The position numbers and the translations under genes were made by a program. The notes under the pieces were generated by a model, which worked only from the letters and a program-made list of their open reading frames with translations, was not told the origin of the DNA and searched no databases. This document shows positions 21,706 to 31,795 of a DNA stretch of 64,000 nt, in pieces (the stretch's first letter is position 1; each line of letters begins with the position of its first letter). The stretch is taken from assembly GCA_905221605.1 (NCBI GenBank), contig CAJNDS010000174.1, forward strand, positions 109,501 through 173,500, in the 5' to 3' direction. Source of the DNA: Symbiodinium natans (Eukaryota; Sar; Dinophyceae; Suessiales; Symbiodiniaceae).

Positions 21706-22141
21706 GCTGGGGCTTACCGGAAGGATTTTGAAAGCTTGCAGAGTTAAAGGTTTCAAGAGTTTAGAGCTTTTGCATGCAGTCTTCTGCGGTTTAGGCTTCG
21801 GGGTTGGAAGAAGGTTCACGGTGTGAGGGTTGTGGATTTGGCGATTTTCGGGCTCAGGCTTGGAACATTATACCCCTAACCTTCAACTTTCATGGCCTTT
21901 GGGCAGTTTGGGGGTATTGCATAAAAGCGCAGGGTTTTAAACCAATTGTGGCTCCCGAACCGCCCAAACCCTAAACCATCCCAACACATAAGCCAATCAT
22001 AAGCCCTAAAGCAGGTTCAGGGTTTAGGGTTTGGATTCGTGGACACAAACCCTGTAACGGTTTCACACCATTACGTAAGCCCCTCCGACCCAAAAACTCC
22101 AAGCCCGAAACCCTCTAAATCTTCTAAACCCAAACCCAGAG

Positions 22142-22212
22142 GCCATGATTGGGCTCACCTCCCTCCTCCTCACAAGCGACCTGAGCTGGGCATCCAGTGA
22201 GACTGTGGAGCT
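22142..22212 (+). CDS. Last recognised exon of the large membrane-protein gene
   Basis: It is preceded by CCCTAAACCATCC...AACCCAGAG and followed by TTTAGGGTTGAG. The frame reads AMIGLTSLLLTSDLSWASSE. In the suspected family a helix with 'SL..lT' follows the FAPY segment. No terminator exon was found before the AGT satellite begins at 22267, so the gene is incomplete here or ends nearby. Confidence 0.4.
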
Positions 22213-22266
22213 GCGCCTGTTTAGGGTTGAGAAGCTTTGTGTTTTTTGCCGATTTGTTTCCAGAGC

Positions 22267-22747
<481 letters not shown>

Positions 22748-22757
22748 ACTCCTGGTA

Positions 22758-23205
22758 CCTTGTACTACTAGTAGTGTACCACTACCACTAGTACTACTAG
22801 TATTACTAGTACTACTAGTACTACTAGTACTATGAGTACTACTAGTACTACCAGTACTACCAGTACTACTAGTACTACTACTAGTACTACTAGTACTACT
22901 CGTACTACTCCTACTACTCGTACTATTCGTACTACTCGTACTGTACTACTAGTACTACTAGTACTACTCGTACTACTAGTACTGCTAGTACTGCTAGTAC
23001 TACTAGTACTACTCGTACTACTAGTACTACTGTACTACTAGTACTGTTCGTACTACTAGTACTACTAGTACTACTAGTACTACTAGTACTACTAGTACGA
23101 CTGGTACTACTAGTACTACTAGTACTACTAGTACTACTAGTACTACTAGTACTACTAGTACTACTAGTGCTACTAGTGCTACTAGTGCTACTAGTACTAC
23201 TATGT
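22758..23205. repeat. ACT-AGT mixed satellite
   Basis: The strand sense switches to TACTACTAGTACTACTAGT words, with variants TACTCG and TACCAG. Because ACTAGT is its own complement, this block is full of short palindromes, unlike the pure AGT block before it. Poly-Thr/poly-Leu frames are artefacts. Confidence 0.95.
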
Positions 23206-23548
23206 GAAGTCGACCAACACTGGTCTTGCCTTAAACCAAAGCAAACACAGGCGGTCACGCGGTTTCTTTTCGCGGGTTCAAGCTCCGTGTGAACCTACGA
23301 CCTAGTGCGTCCGGTCGGACCGCACAGCAACCTAAGAGCTACTGCGCGAAACTACCGTGCGCAAAGGCACAAGTTGTGAAGTCGACCAGCACTGGACTTG
23401 CACTAAGCCAATGCAATCACAGCCCGGTCACGCTGTTTTACGACTTCGTGAGTCCAAGCACTTGTGCAGCTACGCCTGAGTGCGTCCGGTCGGACCGCAC
23501 AGCAACCTAGGAGCTACTGTACGACTCTACCGTGCTCAAAGGCACAAG
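23204..23548 (-). repeat. 172-bp tandem duplication ending in a spliced-leader-like motif
   Basis: GTGAAGTCGACCAACACTGG at 23204 recurs as GTGAAGTCGACCAGCACTGG at 23376. Both copies contain GTGCGTCCGGTCGGACCGCA and AGCTACTG. No open frame or RNA fold could be assigned. The unit may be retroposed RNA, because the right edge carries part of a reversed spliced leader (next entry). Confidence 0.75.
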
Positions 23549-23555
23549 CTCGGTA

Positions 23556-23568
23556 CTTGAGCCAAAAT
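23556..23568 (-). other. Possible degenerate spliced-leader relic
   Basis: CTTGAGCCAAAAT is the reverse complement of the last 13 bases of the dinoflagellate spliced leader. The next bases (ATTGGC) keep GGC only after a 3-base offset. On the minus strand it would lead into the 172-bp repeats. A 13-base match could be chance, so this is tentative. Confidence 0.3.
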
Positions 23569-24423
23569 ATTGGCATTGTTACGAATTGCAAAACTACACA
23601 TGCAAGGAAAACTACAGTACTGGTTCTGGCAGCTCTGCACATGGAACGTGCGTGCTTAGACCTGCTCACATTCGCCCCTCAGCCGAGGCTTCCAGCTCAT
23701 CTCGAGCTCGGAGTGCAGCAGGCACTCGCGCTGAACACAGAAAGGGAAGGGCGAGGGTGTCGCGTGCGACCATGGTGGTCCGCACATCATGAGCATTGGC
23801 ATGCGGCAGGGACGCTAGCCCGCACCACCACAACGAACGCACGACGACAGCAACCCTCAGCAGCCCTTAACCACCCTTTCCCAGGAGGTCCTCACCCTTT
23901 TGCTGGTGGGCGAGGCTCTTGAATCCTCGAGCTGGTCTCTAGCTGCCAGTACGCAGACTAGGGTACAAACTATGGTACACTGTACACTTCCGGTCCTAAG
24001 CTACGGCTACGGCTACTCACCTATCTGGAACTACCCTACGGGCTACCGGACTCAGCGAGAGCCGCGCACATGGCTTGTGCCGCAGGCAATGCAGCTCACA
24101 CGCGCTTCGGCGAGCGCATTGCCGCGACCAGGACACGGTCCGCAGCACCTGCAAAAGAGCACCCTCAGCACGAGGGGCCACAGGCAGGGCGGAGGAAAAA
24201 GGTGCGGGGAATGCAAAATGGGCAGGTTTCCAACCTGCCGCGGCTTTTCGCCCGCAGTCAAGCAAAAGAAAATGCAAAAGGTTGGCGAAGCAACGTGCCG
24301 TGCTGCAACGCCTGCTCTGATAATGCGTGGATGCATACCACGCCGCGCCGACTGGCCGCAGCCTACTCGATACCCTGTGGAGCAGTGTTGGGGGCACGAG
24401 TGGCGATGCCAGCAACGTTGGAG

Positions 24424-24960
24424 CTACTGGCTCGCTCCAACTGAGGGGCGCCTTGCGACCGCCTCATCGAGGGAGAATGCCTCAGCCGACACCCTCTGGA
24501 AATCCTCGATGTAGGACTGCGCGACCGGGTGCGTCTTGGCGACCTCAAGCCTAAGCCCTGCCTCCGCATTGGCTTTGCTGCTTGTGGGAAAATTGAGGCT
24601 CCCAATCAGCACCACCGCGCCATCAGGCCGCAGTAGGCAAAGGGCCTTGGCATGGTGAAGCCCTTGGATACCGGTACCTACTTTAGCCCCGTGGCCGTCG
24701 CGAGCATAGGCGTCGCGCACGGATGTGCCGCAACCCACCTTCAGCTGGGCGCCTGCAGCCGCCAAGCGTTTCAACGCTTGCCACTGCAGTTTGGTGCGGT
24801 GGCATTGTCCCATGTCGGCGACAATCCGAACGCCTGCGCCCTTGCTAAGCGACGCTTCGATTGCCTCGACGCAGGATGGGCAATCTAAGCTGTACGCCCG
24901 GATGTAGATCACATCCTCTGCTGCTCCAGACCCAAGCAGCGTTTGGGCGGCCTGAACGTA
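24424..24960 (-). other. Phospholipase-D-like (HxK) nuclease domain
   Basis: Within the minus-strand protein, IYIRAYSLDCPSCVEAIEAS is followed by GAGVRIVADMGQC and then GLHHAKALCLLRPDGAVVLI with GSLNF and a downstream Asn/Glu. HxK followed by an Asp and G-S-x-N is the half-site of PLD-family nucleases and phosphodiesterases, including the single-motif forms that dimerise. Known members cleave phosphodiester bonds in DNA, RNA or lipids. The catalytic His and Lys are present, so this domain looks intact although the whole frame is not. Confidence 0.7.
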
Positions 24961-27509
24961 TGGCCCGCCCGCAAGGAATTCCGCTTCTTTGACTGGAGAA
25001 CTCCTAGCGGGGACCGGGCCCTTGTTCCTCCGGCTGGGTGTGCGCGCTACAGTGGCAGTGGCGGCACGTTGCACGAAGCCGGACTGTGCGTGGGCTGCGC
25101 TCGCTCCATCTGCTGGGGCCGCGGCCAGGTCACGACCCGCGAGCCCCTGAAAGCAGGAGAGCCCGCGGCTCTTGGCCGCAAGTTGGGAGAAACATCCTTC
25201 ACTGTCCCCCAAACCCAACACAACCTTACCCTTAGCCAGGGCTTCGGAGGCGGTACTCCGAATGGGGTCTGTGAGCGCAGGACCCGCGCCTCGCTGGGCC
25301 GCGTGCAAAAACCCTAGGGATCGAGCGGTGTCCATTGCGGCATCGCAATGCCCGCAACGTCCCTCTGCTAGGTAAGCACGACAGCCACAGGCAGCTGTCT
25401 CCTCCTTGAGGTGCACCCAAACTTTATGGGTCACCCCTTTCTTAGTGCTCGCGACCTCAAACGTCGCTTCAGAGCCAAGGAGTTGAGACAGCCGCGCCTC
25501 AGGGGCCGCGGTGTTGCCATGTCGCAGATGCGCAATGCGATTGGCAACGGCACGACTCACGTACCACAGAACAGCGCTGCACAAGATCACTACTACCAGA
25601 GTGATGGCTGTTCCGGCGACCCACACTGTCCGCCTGGCCCCATGACCGATTTCTTCGACCACGTCGGCCGAAATTGTTGCAACCGCGTGCATGGAGTCCT
25701 CGACAACATGCACAGCCCCGCGGTGCAACTGCAAGGCAATCGGCGCCGACGCTGCAGCCGCCAGGCCCCACCAGCCGTTGATGTTCCCGTTGAGGGCGTG
25801 CATCAACCGATTGAGGAGCCCGCGACCCAGGAAAAAGGGGGTCCGGGGCGGAAGCGGAACACTTGGCGGCGGCCGGGCCGACCCGCACGGGAAGGCTGGG
25901 ACCCAGCTTGTGCTTGGGCGGGGTTGGAGCGCGGCAACTATGCCCGCGGCGTAAGCGCCAGGCGTACCTGCCCCTCCCCTTGGGCTTGCCCTTGGCATCG
26001 GACTTGCCTCTGCCCTTCGGCTTGCCCTGGCCCTTGCCACGGGCATCTGCCCAAGCACTCCAAGGGTCGCGGTCTGCGTACGTCGCTTCTTCGCGACGTC
26101 GCTTACCGCCCCTCTTCTTGTGTTTGTTTCTAAGAAGAGGTTGGATGGTTTCTTGGTCCATCGCAAGATTGGCCAGAAGGATCTCGTGCTCCAGCTCGTC
26201 CTGGCTGCTTTCGGAGCCAGAGTCCCTCTCTTCGCCACGCCGCGGATCAGGGATCCCGCGAGAGACGACCTCTGCCAAACGGAGAGGGGTGCTGCAGCGA
26301 AAGCACAGCTGCCTGAATGAAAGATTCCATTCATAGCAGTTAGGGCACTGCCACCCTGCAATGCGGAGCGCTTCGCTGATGTGGTCATCGCGCTCCGCCT
26401 TCTCCGCCTGGCGCCGCTCTCGCTTCTTGGCGCGCTCGGCCGCCTGCGCCTCCTCGGCCGCCTGGAGGGCTTCAGCGAGTTCCTCATCGCTGAGAAGCCT
26501 CGCGGCATCCGCCCGCTTGTTGGTCTTCAAGCGCTTCGGCAGAAAACCTCCGCCTCCATTGCTCGGGCGCGGTTTGAGGGTCTACCTCCCACCACCCGAT
26601 GTCGATCCCGTTGATCCATCGGCCGTCGCACGGGGCGCCCGCTTTCGGGCCGCCCGCGTGCGTGGTGAGGCACTGGTCCTCGGCAACCGGGTTGATGGCT
26701 TCGCAGAAGAAGCACCGCCAGCTGCCGTAGGGGTAAAAGCGGCCTTCGACGTAGGCCCGGTTGGCTGGGAGGGCGACATCGTCCGCCTCATCCGCGGTGC
26801 CTGCCTCCATCTCAACCGAGACCTCGTCCTTGACAACCTCAGCTTCCTCCTCCTGTTCCTCCTTGACCAGGGGCTCTTCTTGCTCCCGGCCAACGTTGAG
26901 GTGGGACTCAGTGCGAACCTCGGCGCGCATCAAAATGACGTCAAGGCTATCCGCGGCTGGGTCGCCCGCGAAGAAGGAATCGATCTCCTGGGCATGGAGA
27001 TCGTCAAGAGGCGTCACCAGGTCTGGTGAGTAATCCCGCTTGGAACGACGACGCTCTGCCAGGCGTTGCTGAACGTCGCTCGTCGGCGGCCCGAGGGCCC
27101 GCCCGCGCGGAGCGGCCTCCCGCGGAGGTCCATGCTCGGCCTCCTCCGTGGGCTCGCTCTTGGGCGTGGACCCTCCACCGCTACTCTCTGGAGCGGGATC
27201 CAGCGCGGGGTCATCGCGAAGCCACCCCGGTGGATGACTACCACCATAAATGTGGTGCGATCCGTCCTCAAGCTGGATTCGGTCCCCTCTCTTCAGGAGC
27301 GGGACCTTCGAGTGATCGTACCCGTTGGCTTTGTGGTACCGAATCACTCGGAGCATGGGCACCTCCCCATACCCACCGTCCTTTCCTCGGCGGAACAACC
27401 GTCCCCGCCAGTCTTGACGAAAAGGGTCAAGAGGTGCGGAGGGGCTGATCCCCAGGTTGGGCGGAAGAGAGGCGCCATGGCAGGCCGCCTGATGCAAGTG
27501 GTATTGCAC
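24424..27509 (-). pseudogene. Frameshifted retroelement-like polyprotein: zinc fingers, membrane segment, SWIM-like finger, PLD-like nuclease
   Basis: Three overlapping minus-strand frames read as one protein in sequence: 27509-26530, then a one-base shift inside GCGCTTGAAGACC, then to about 25950, then another shift to the stop at 24424. The order is: a basic and acidic N-terminal region; a first Cys cluster (WRCFFCEAINPVAEDQC) near 26690-26740; a coiled coil; a RanBP2-type finger (WQCPNCYEWN...CFRC) near 26290-26355; a Gly/Lys/Arg-rich linker; hydrophobic helices near 25540-25640; a CxC...CxH SWIM-like finger near 25345-25400; and a C-terminal phospholipase-D-like domain. The 5' end runs toward an assembly gap. 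RanBP2 and SWIM fingers bind nucleic acid or protein. No polymerase was found, so the element class is not established. Confidence 0.55.
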
Positions 27510-27591
27510 CAGCGACTCAAAGGCCAGCCCTCATCCAGGAGCTGAGCATCCATAGTGGCCGTCAGCATTGGGGCGAGGCACCTCTGGGGCC

Positions 27592-27691
27592 NNNNNNNNN
27601 NNNNNNNNNNNNNNNNNNNNNNNNNNNNNNNNNNNNNNNNNNNNNNNNNNNNNNNNNNNNNNNNNNNNNNNNNNNNNNNNNNNNNNNNNNN
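27592..27691. other. Assembly gap (100 N)
   Basis: Exactly one hundred N separate the retroelement-like frame from the palindromic array. A round number of N is an unsized scaffold gap. The flanking palindromes are a likely cause. Confidence 0.99.
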
Positions 27692-29440
27692 TTAAATTAT
27701 TTAAATTATTTAATTCCGGGGGGTGGGAATTCAATAATTTAAATAATTTAAATCCGAACCCCCCCTTTCGGATTTAAATTATTTAAATTATTTAATTCTC
27801 CCCCCCCGGAATTAAATAATTTAAATAATTTAAATAATTTAAACAATTTAAATAAATTAAATAAATTAAGTCCGAAAAGGGGGGGGGCCAGGCCCGGGCC
27901 CCCCCCCCCCTTCCCAGAATTAAATAATTTAAATAATTTAAATCCGAAAGGGGCGTTTCGGATTTAAATTATTTAAATTATTTAATTCTGGGAATGGGGG
28001 GGCCTGGTCGGGCCTGCCCCCCCCCCCCTTTTCGGATTTAAATTATTAAAATTATTTAAATTATTTAAATTATTTAATTCCGGGGGTGGAATTAAATAAT
28101 TTAATTAATTTAAATCCGAACCCCCCCTTTCGGATTTAAATTATTTAAATTATTTAATTCCCCCCTAAATAATTTAAATAATTTAAATAATTTAAATAAA
28201 TTAAATCCGAAAAGGGGGGGGCCAGGCCCGGGCCCCCCCCCTTCCCAGAATTAAATAATTTAAATAATTTAAATCCGAAAGGGGCGTTTCGCATTTAAAT
28301 TATTTAAATTATTTAATTCTGGGAAGGGGGGGGGCCTGGTCGGGCCTGGCCCCCTCCCCCTTTTCGGATTTAAATTATTTAAATTATTTAAATTATTTAA
28401 ATTATTTAAATTATTTAATTCCGGGGTGGGAATTAAATAGTTTAAATGATTTAAATCCGAACCCCCCCTTTCGGATTTAAATTATTTAAATTATTTAATT
28501 CCCCCCCCCCCCCCGGAATAATTAATAATTTAAATAATTTAAATAATTTAAATAAATTAAAAAATTAAATCCGAAAAGGGGGGGGCCAGGCCCGGCCCCC
28601 CCCCCCCTTCCCAGAATTAAATAATTTAAATAATTTAAATCCGAAAGGGGCGTTTCGGATTTAAATTATTTAAATATTTAATTCTGGGAAGGGGGGGGGG
28701 CCTGGTCGGGCCTGCCCCCCCCCCTTTTCGGATTTCATTATTTAAATTATTTAATTTATTTAAATTATTTAAACTTATTTAAATTATTTGAATTATATAA
28801 TTCCGGGGGGGGGGGGAATTAAAATAATTTAAATAATTTAAATCCGAACCCCCCCTTCGGATTTAAATTATTTAAATTATTACACTCACCCCCGGAATTA
28901 GATAATTTAAATAATTTAAATAATAATTTAAATAGATTAAATCCGAAAAGGGGGGGGGGGGGGGGGCCGGGCCCCCCCCCCTTCCCAGAATTATATAATT
29001 TAAATAATTTAAATCCGAAAGGGGCGTTTCGGATTTAAATTATTTAATTTATTTAATTCTGGGAAGGGGGGGGGCCTGGTCGGGCCTGGCCCCCCCCTTT
29101 CTTTTCGGATTTAAATTATTTAAATTATTTAAATTTAAATTATTTAAATTATTTAATTCCGGGGGGGGGGGATTAAATAATTTAAATAATTTAAATCCGA
29201 ACCCCCCCTTTCGGATTTAAATTATTTAAATTATTTAATTCCACCCCCTGAATTAAATAATTTAAATAATTTAAATAATTTAAATAATTTAAATAATTTA
29301 AGTAATTTAAATAATTTAAATCCGAAAAGGGGGGGGGCAGGACCGGGCCCCCCCCCCCCTTCCCAGAATTAAATAATTGTAAAAATTTAAATCCGAAACG
29401 CCCCTTTCGGATTTAAATTATTTTAAATTATTTAATTCTG
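27692..29440. repeat. Tandem array of nested AT-rich palindromes with G/C-run loops
   Basis: AT blocks built from TTTAAATTATTTAAATTATT alternate with six kinds of G/C-rich loops. Marker CCGAAAGGGGCGTTTCGG starts at 27944, 28275, 28641 and 29015, and its exact reverse complement at 29393, so the unit is 331-378 bp. Around this centre the loops are mirror images: GGGCCAGGCCCGGG-type to the left and CCTGGTCGGGCC-type to the right. A second symmetry centre, CCGAACCCCCCCTTTCGG, lies half a unit away. Nothing is coding. Confidence 0.9.
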
Positions 29441-29446
29441 GGCAGA

Positions 29447-30519
29447 CGTTGCGCGTGGACCTTGCCGTACTTCATCATATCCCTCTTCTCGGGCTATCTC
29501 TTCTGCTCCTTTCCTTACTCTTCTCCTTTTCATAGTCATTCCTCTTTAGTTGTTCTTATCTGGAAAAGAAAGAAGGAAGGGAGAGATAAGGGAGATAGGA
29601 TAGATAAAGAAGAGTGCCATCTTCTCTGCGCCTTGTTTTGTCTCTCCCTCTTCTCTATTCATCTCTCTTCTATTCTTTTCTTTGCTATTCCACTGAAATT
29701 GGATTCCCTGTATCTCTCCTCTGTCCTTCTCTCTCGCTCCTCTTCTCCTGTTCCCCTCTAAACGATTGCTCTTTACAGATAGGTGCCCTCCCTCCTCGTC
29801 AGGAAATCTCTTTTCGCTTATTTTGCTTTTTGAAGCGAATAAAACAACGGATAAGAGAGGAAAGGGAATGACTAAGTAAAGACAGGAGCTCTTCAATAGG
29901 TGCCCTCCCTCCTCTTCAGGAAATCTCTTTTCCCTTATTTTGCTTTTTGAAGCGAAGAAAACAACAGATAAGAAGAGAGGAAAGGGAATGACTAAGTAAA
30001 GAGAGGAGCTCTTCAATTTCCCTCCCTATATCTGATGTTACTTTTCCTTCTTGGGCGGTGCCCTTCTTTCTCCCTTGAAGATGCAGAAAACGATCAGGAA
30101 GGGCACCCGTTCCATCGCCCATATATAGACAGAGATAAATCATGAGCATCAGCTGGGTTTGCTGCCGATCCAAAATGGGCGTCCCTTTTAATCGCCTTCT
30201 GTGTCTTGAAAAGAGCAAAAGGGGCACCCTTACTAAGTGTTTTCTTGTAGTGTCCCTTTTCTTCGCTTGAAGACGCAGAAAACGATCCAAAAAGGACACC
30301 CGTTCCATCGCCCATATATGGGGACAGAGATAAATCATGAGCATCAGCTGGGTTTGCTGCCAATCCAAAATGGGCGCCCCTTTTAATCGCTTGCTGTGTC
30401 TTCAAACGAGCAAAAGGGACAGCCTAAGTGTTTTTTCCTTGTGGTGTCCCTTTTCTTCGCTTGAAGATGCAGAAAACGATCTAAAAGGACACCTGTTCCA
30501 TCGCCCATATATAGGGAGG

Positions 30520-30593
<74 letters not shown>

Positions 30594-30768
30594 ATGAGCA
30601 TCAGCTGGGTTGGCTGCCAATCCAAAATGGGCGTCCCTTTTAATCGCCTTCTGTGTCTTCAAACGAGCAAAAGGGACACCCTAAGTGTGCTCTTGTGGGG
30701 TGTCCCTTTTCCTCGCTTGGAGATGCAGAAAACGATCAAAAAGGACACCCATTCCATCGCCCATATAT

Positions 30769-30843
<75 letters not shown>

Positions 30844-31795
30844 ATCATGAGCATCAGCTGGGCTGGCTGCCAATCCAAAATGGACGTCCCTTTTAATCGC
30901 TTTCTGTGTCTTCAAACGAACAAAAGAAAACACCTAGGTTCCTCACTTGAAGATCCAGAAAACGGCCCAACAAGGACACCCGTTCCGTCGCCCATATATG
31001 GAGAGAGAGAGAGAGGGAGAAGGGAAAAAAATCATGAGCATCAGCTGGGTTTGCTTACATGTTCATTGTTATTCCTGTTGTTTTTTTCTAACGGAAATGA
31101 ACAAGAGAAGAAAAAAATAAGAACCAGAGGAAAGATGAAAACGAGCACCATCTTCTCTTTGCCTGACTTTTGCATTTCGCCTGTCCTCATTTCTCTTCCA
31201 TTCTTTTCATTGCTCTTCCATTTAGAGTTGCATTCCTTTTGATCTCTCCTCTCCTTTCTCTCTCCCTTCTCTTCTCTTGTTCTCCTTTCAATCTCAAAAA
31301 CACACAAAAGGAAGTTTCTTTTCCTTGTTGAATGAAGAATGAAAAAAGAAGAAAAGAGATAGGGAAAGAAATTGAAGAGCTCCACTGCCTATTGGTTCAT
31401 TCCATTTCCTCTTTTTCTATGTGTTGTTTTCCTTGTCGTTTCAGAAAGCAAGCAAAATAAGGGCAAGGGGGCTTCCTGAAGAGGAGAGAGGGCACCTATC
31501 TGCGAAGAGGTCTTGTCCTTTTTAATAATAGGGGAAAAGAGAGAGACAAGGAAGGGAGAGATGATAGATAAAGAAGAGTGCCATCTTCTTTGCGCCTTGT
31601 TGTGTTCCTCCGTCTCCTTGTTCCTTGTCTCCTCTCTTCTGTTCAGTACCCTTCCAGAAAATTAAAATGGCCTCCTTGTTGTCTCTCCTCTCTCACTTCC
31701 CTTTCCCTTCTCTCCTTCTGTTTCCGTTTAACTGATAAAACACAAGACAGGAACTTGTATAATAAAGCAGTGGAAGGTAAAGCAGAGGGTGACTC
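29447..31795. repeat. Large tandem repeat, copy 1 (about 2.35 kb, pyrimidine-rich)
   Basis: It begins with CTTGCCGTACTTCATCAT at the edge of the palindromic array. It contains CT-rich segments, a roughly 190-250 bp sub-array (30040-31050), and ends before the same opening recurs at 31808. Frames are only low-complexity Ser/Leu/Phe text. No gene is supported. Confidence 0.9.
30040..31050. repeat. Sub-array of about 190-260 bp units with GA microsatellites
   Basis: Each unit has CATGAGCATCAGCTGGGTT, then GATCCAAAATGGGCG, TTTTAATCGC, a second half with GATGCAGAAAACGATC, and CCATCGCCCATATAT. CATGAGCATCAG falls at 30141, 30336, 30593, 30846 and 31033. Units of about 255 bp owe their extra length to GA tracts at 30522-30590 and 30771-30838. 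Confidence 0.9.

Noticed and set aside
23289-23460. Possible tRNA or tRNA-derived SINE (GGTTCAAGCTCC resembles a B box)
   Set aside because: No matching A box, acceptor stem or anticodon arm could be built around it in either duplicate.
27692-29440. CRISPR-like array
   Set aside because: Repeats are long palindromic blocks without unique spacers, in a eukaryotic context.
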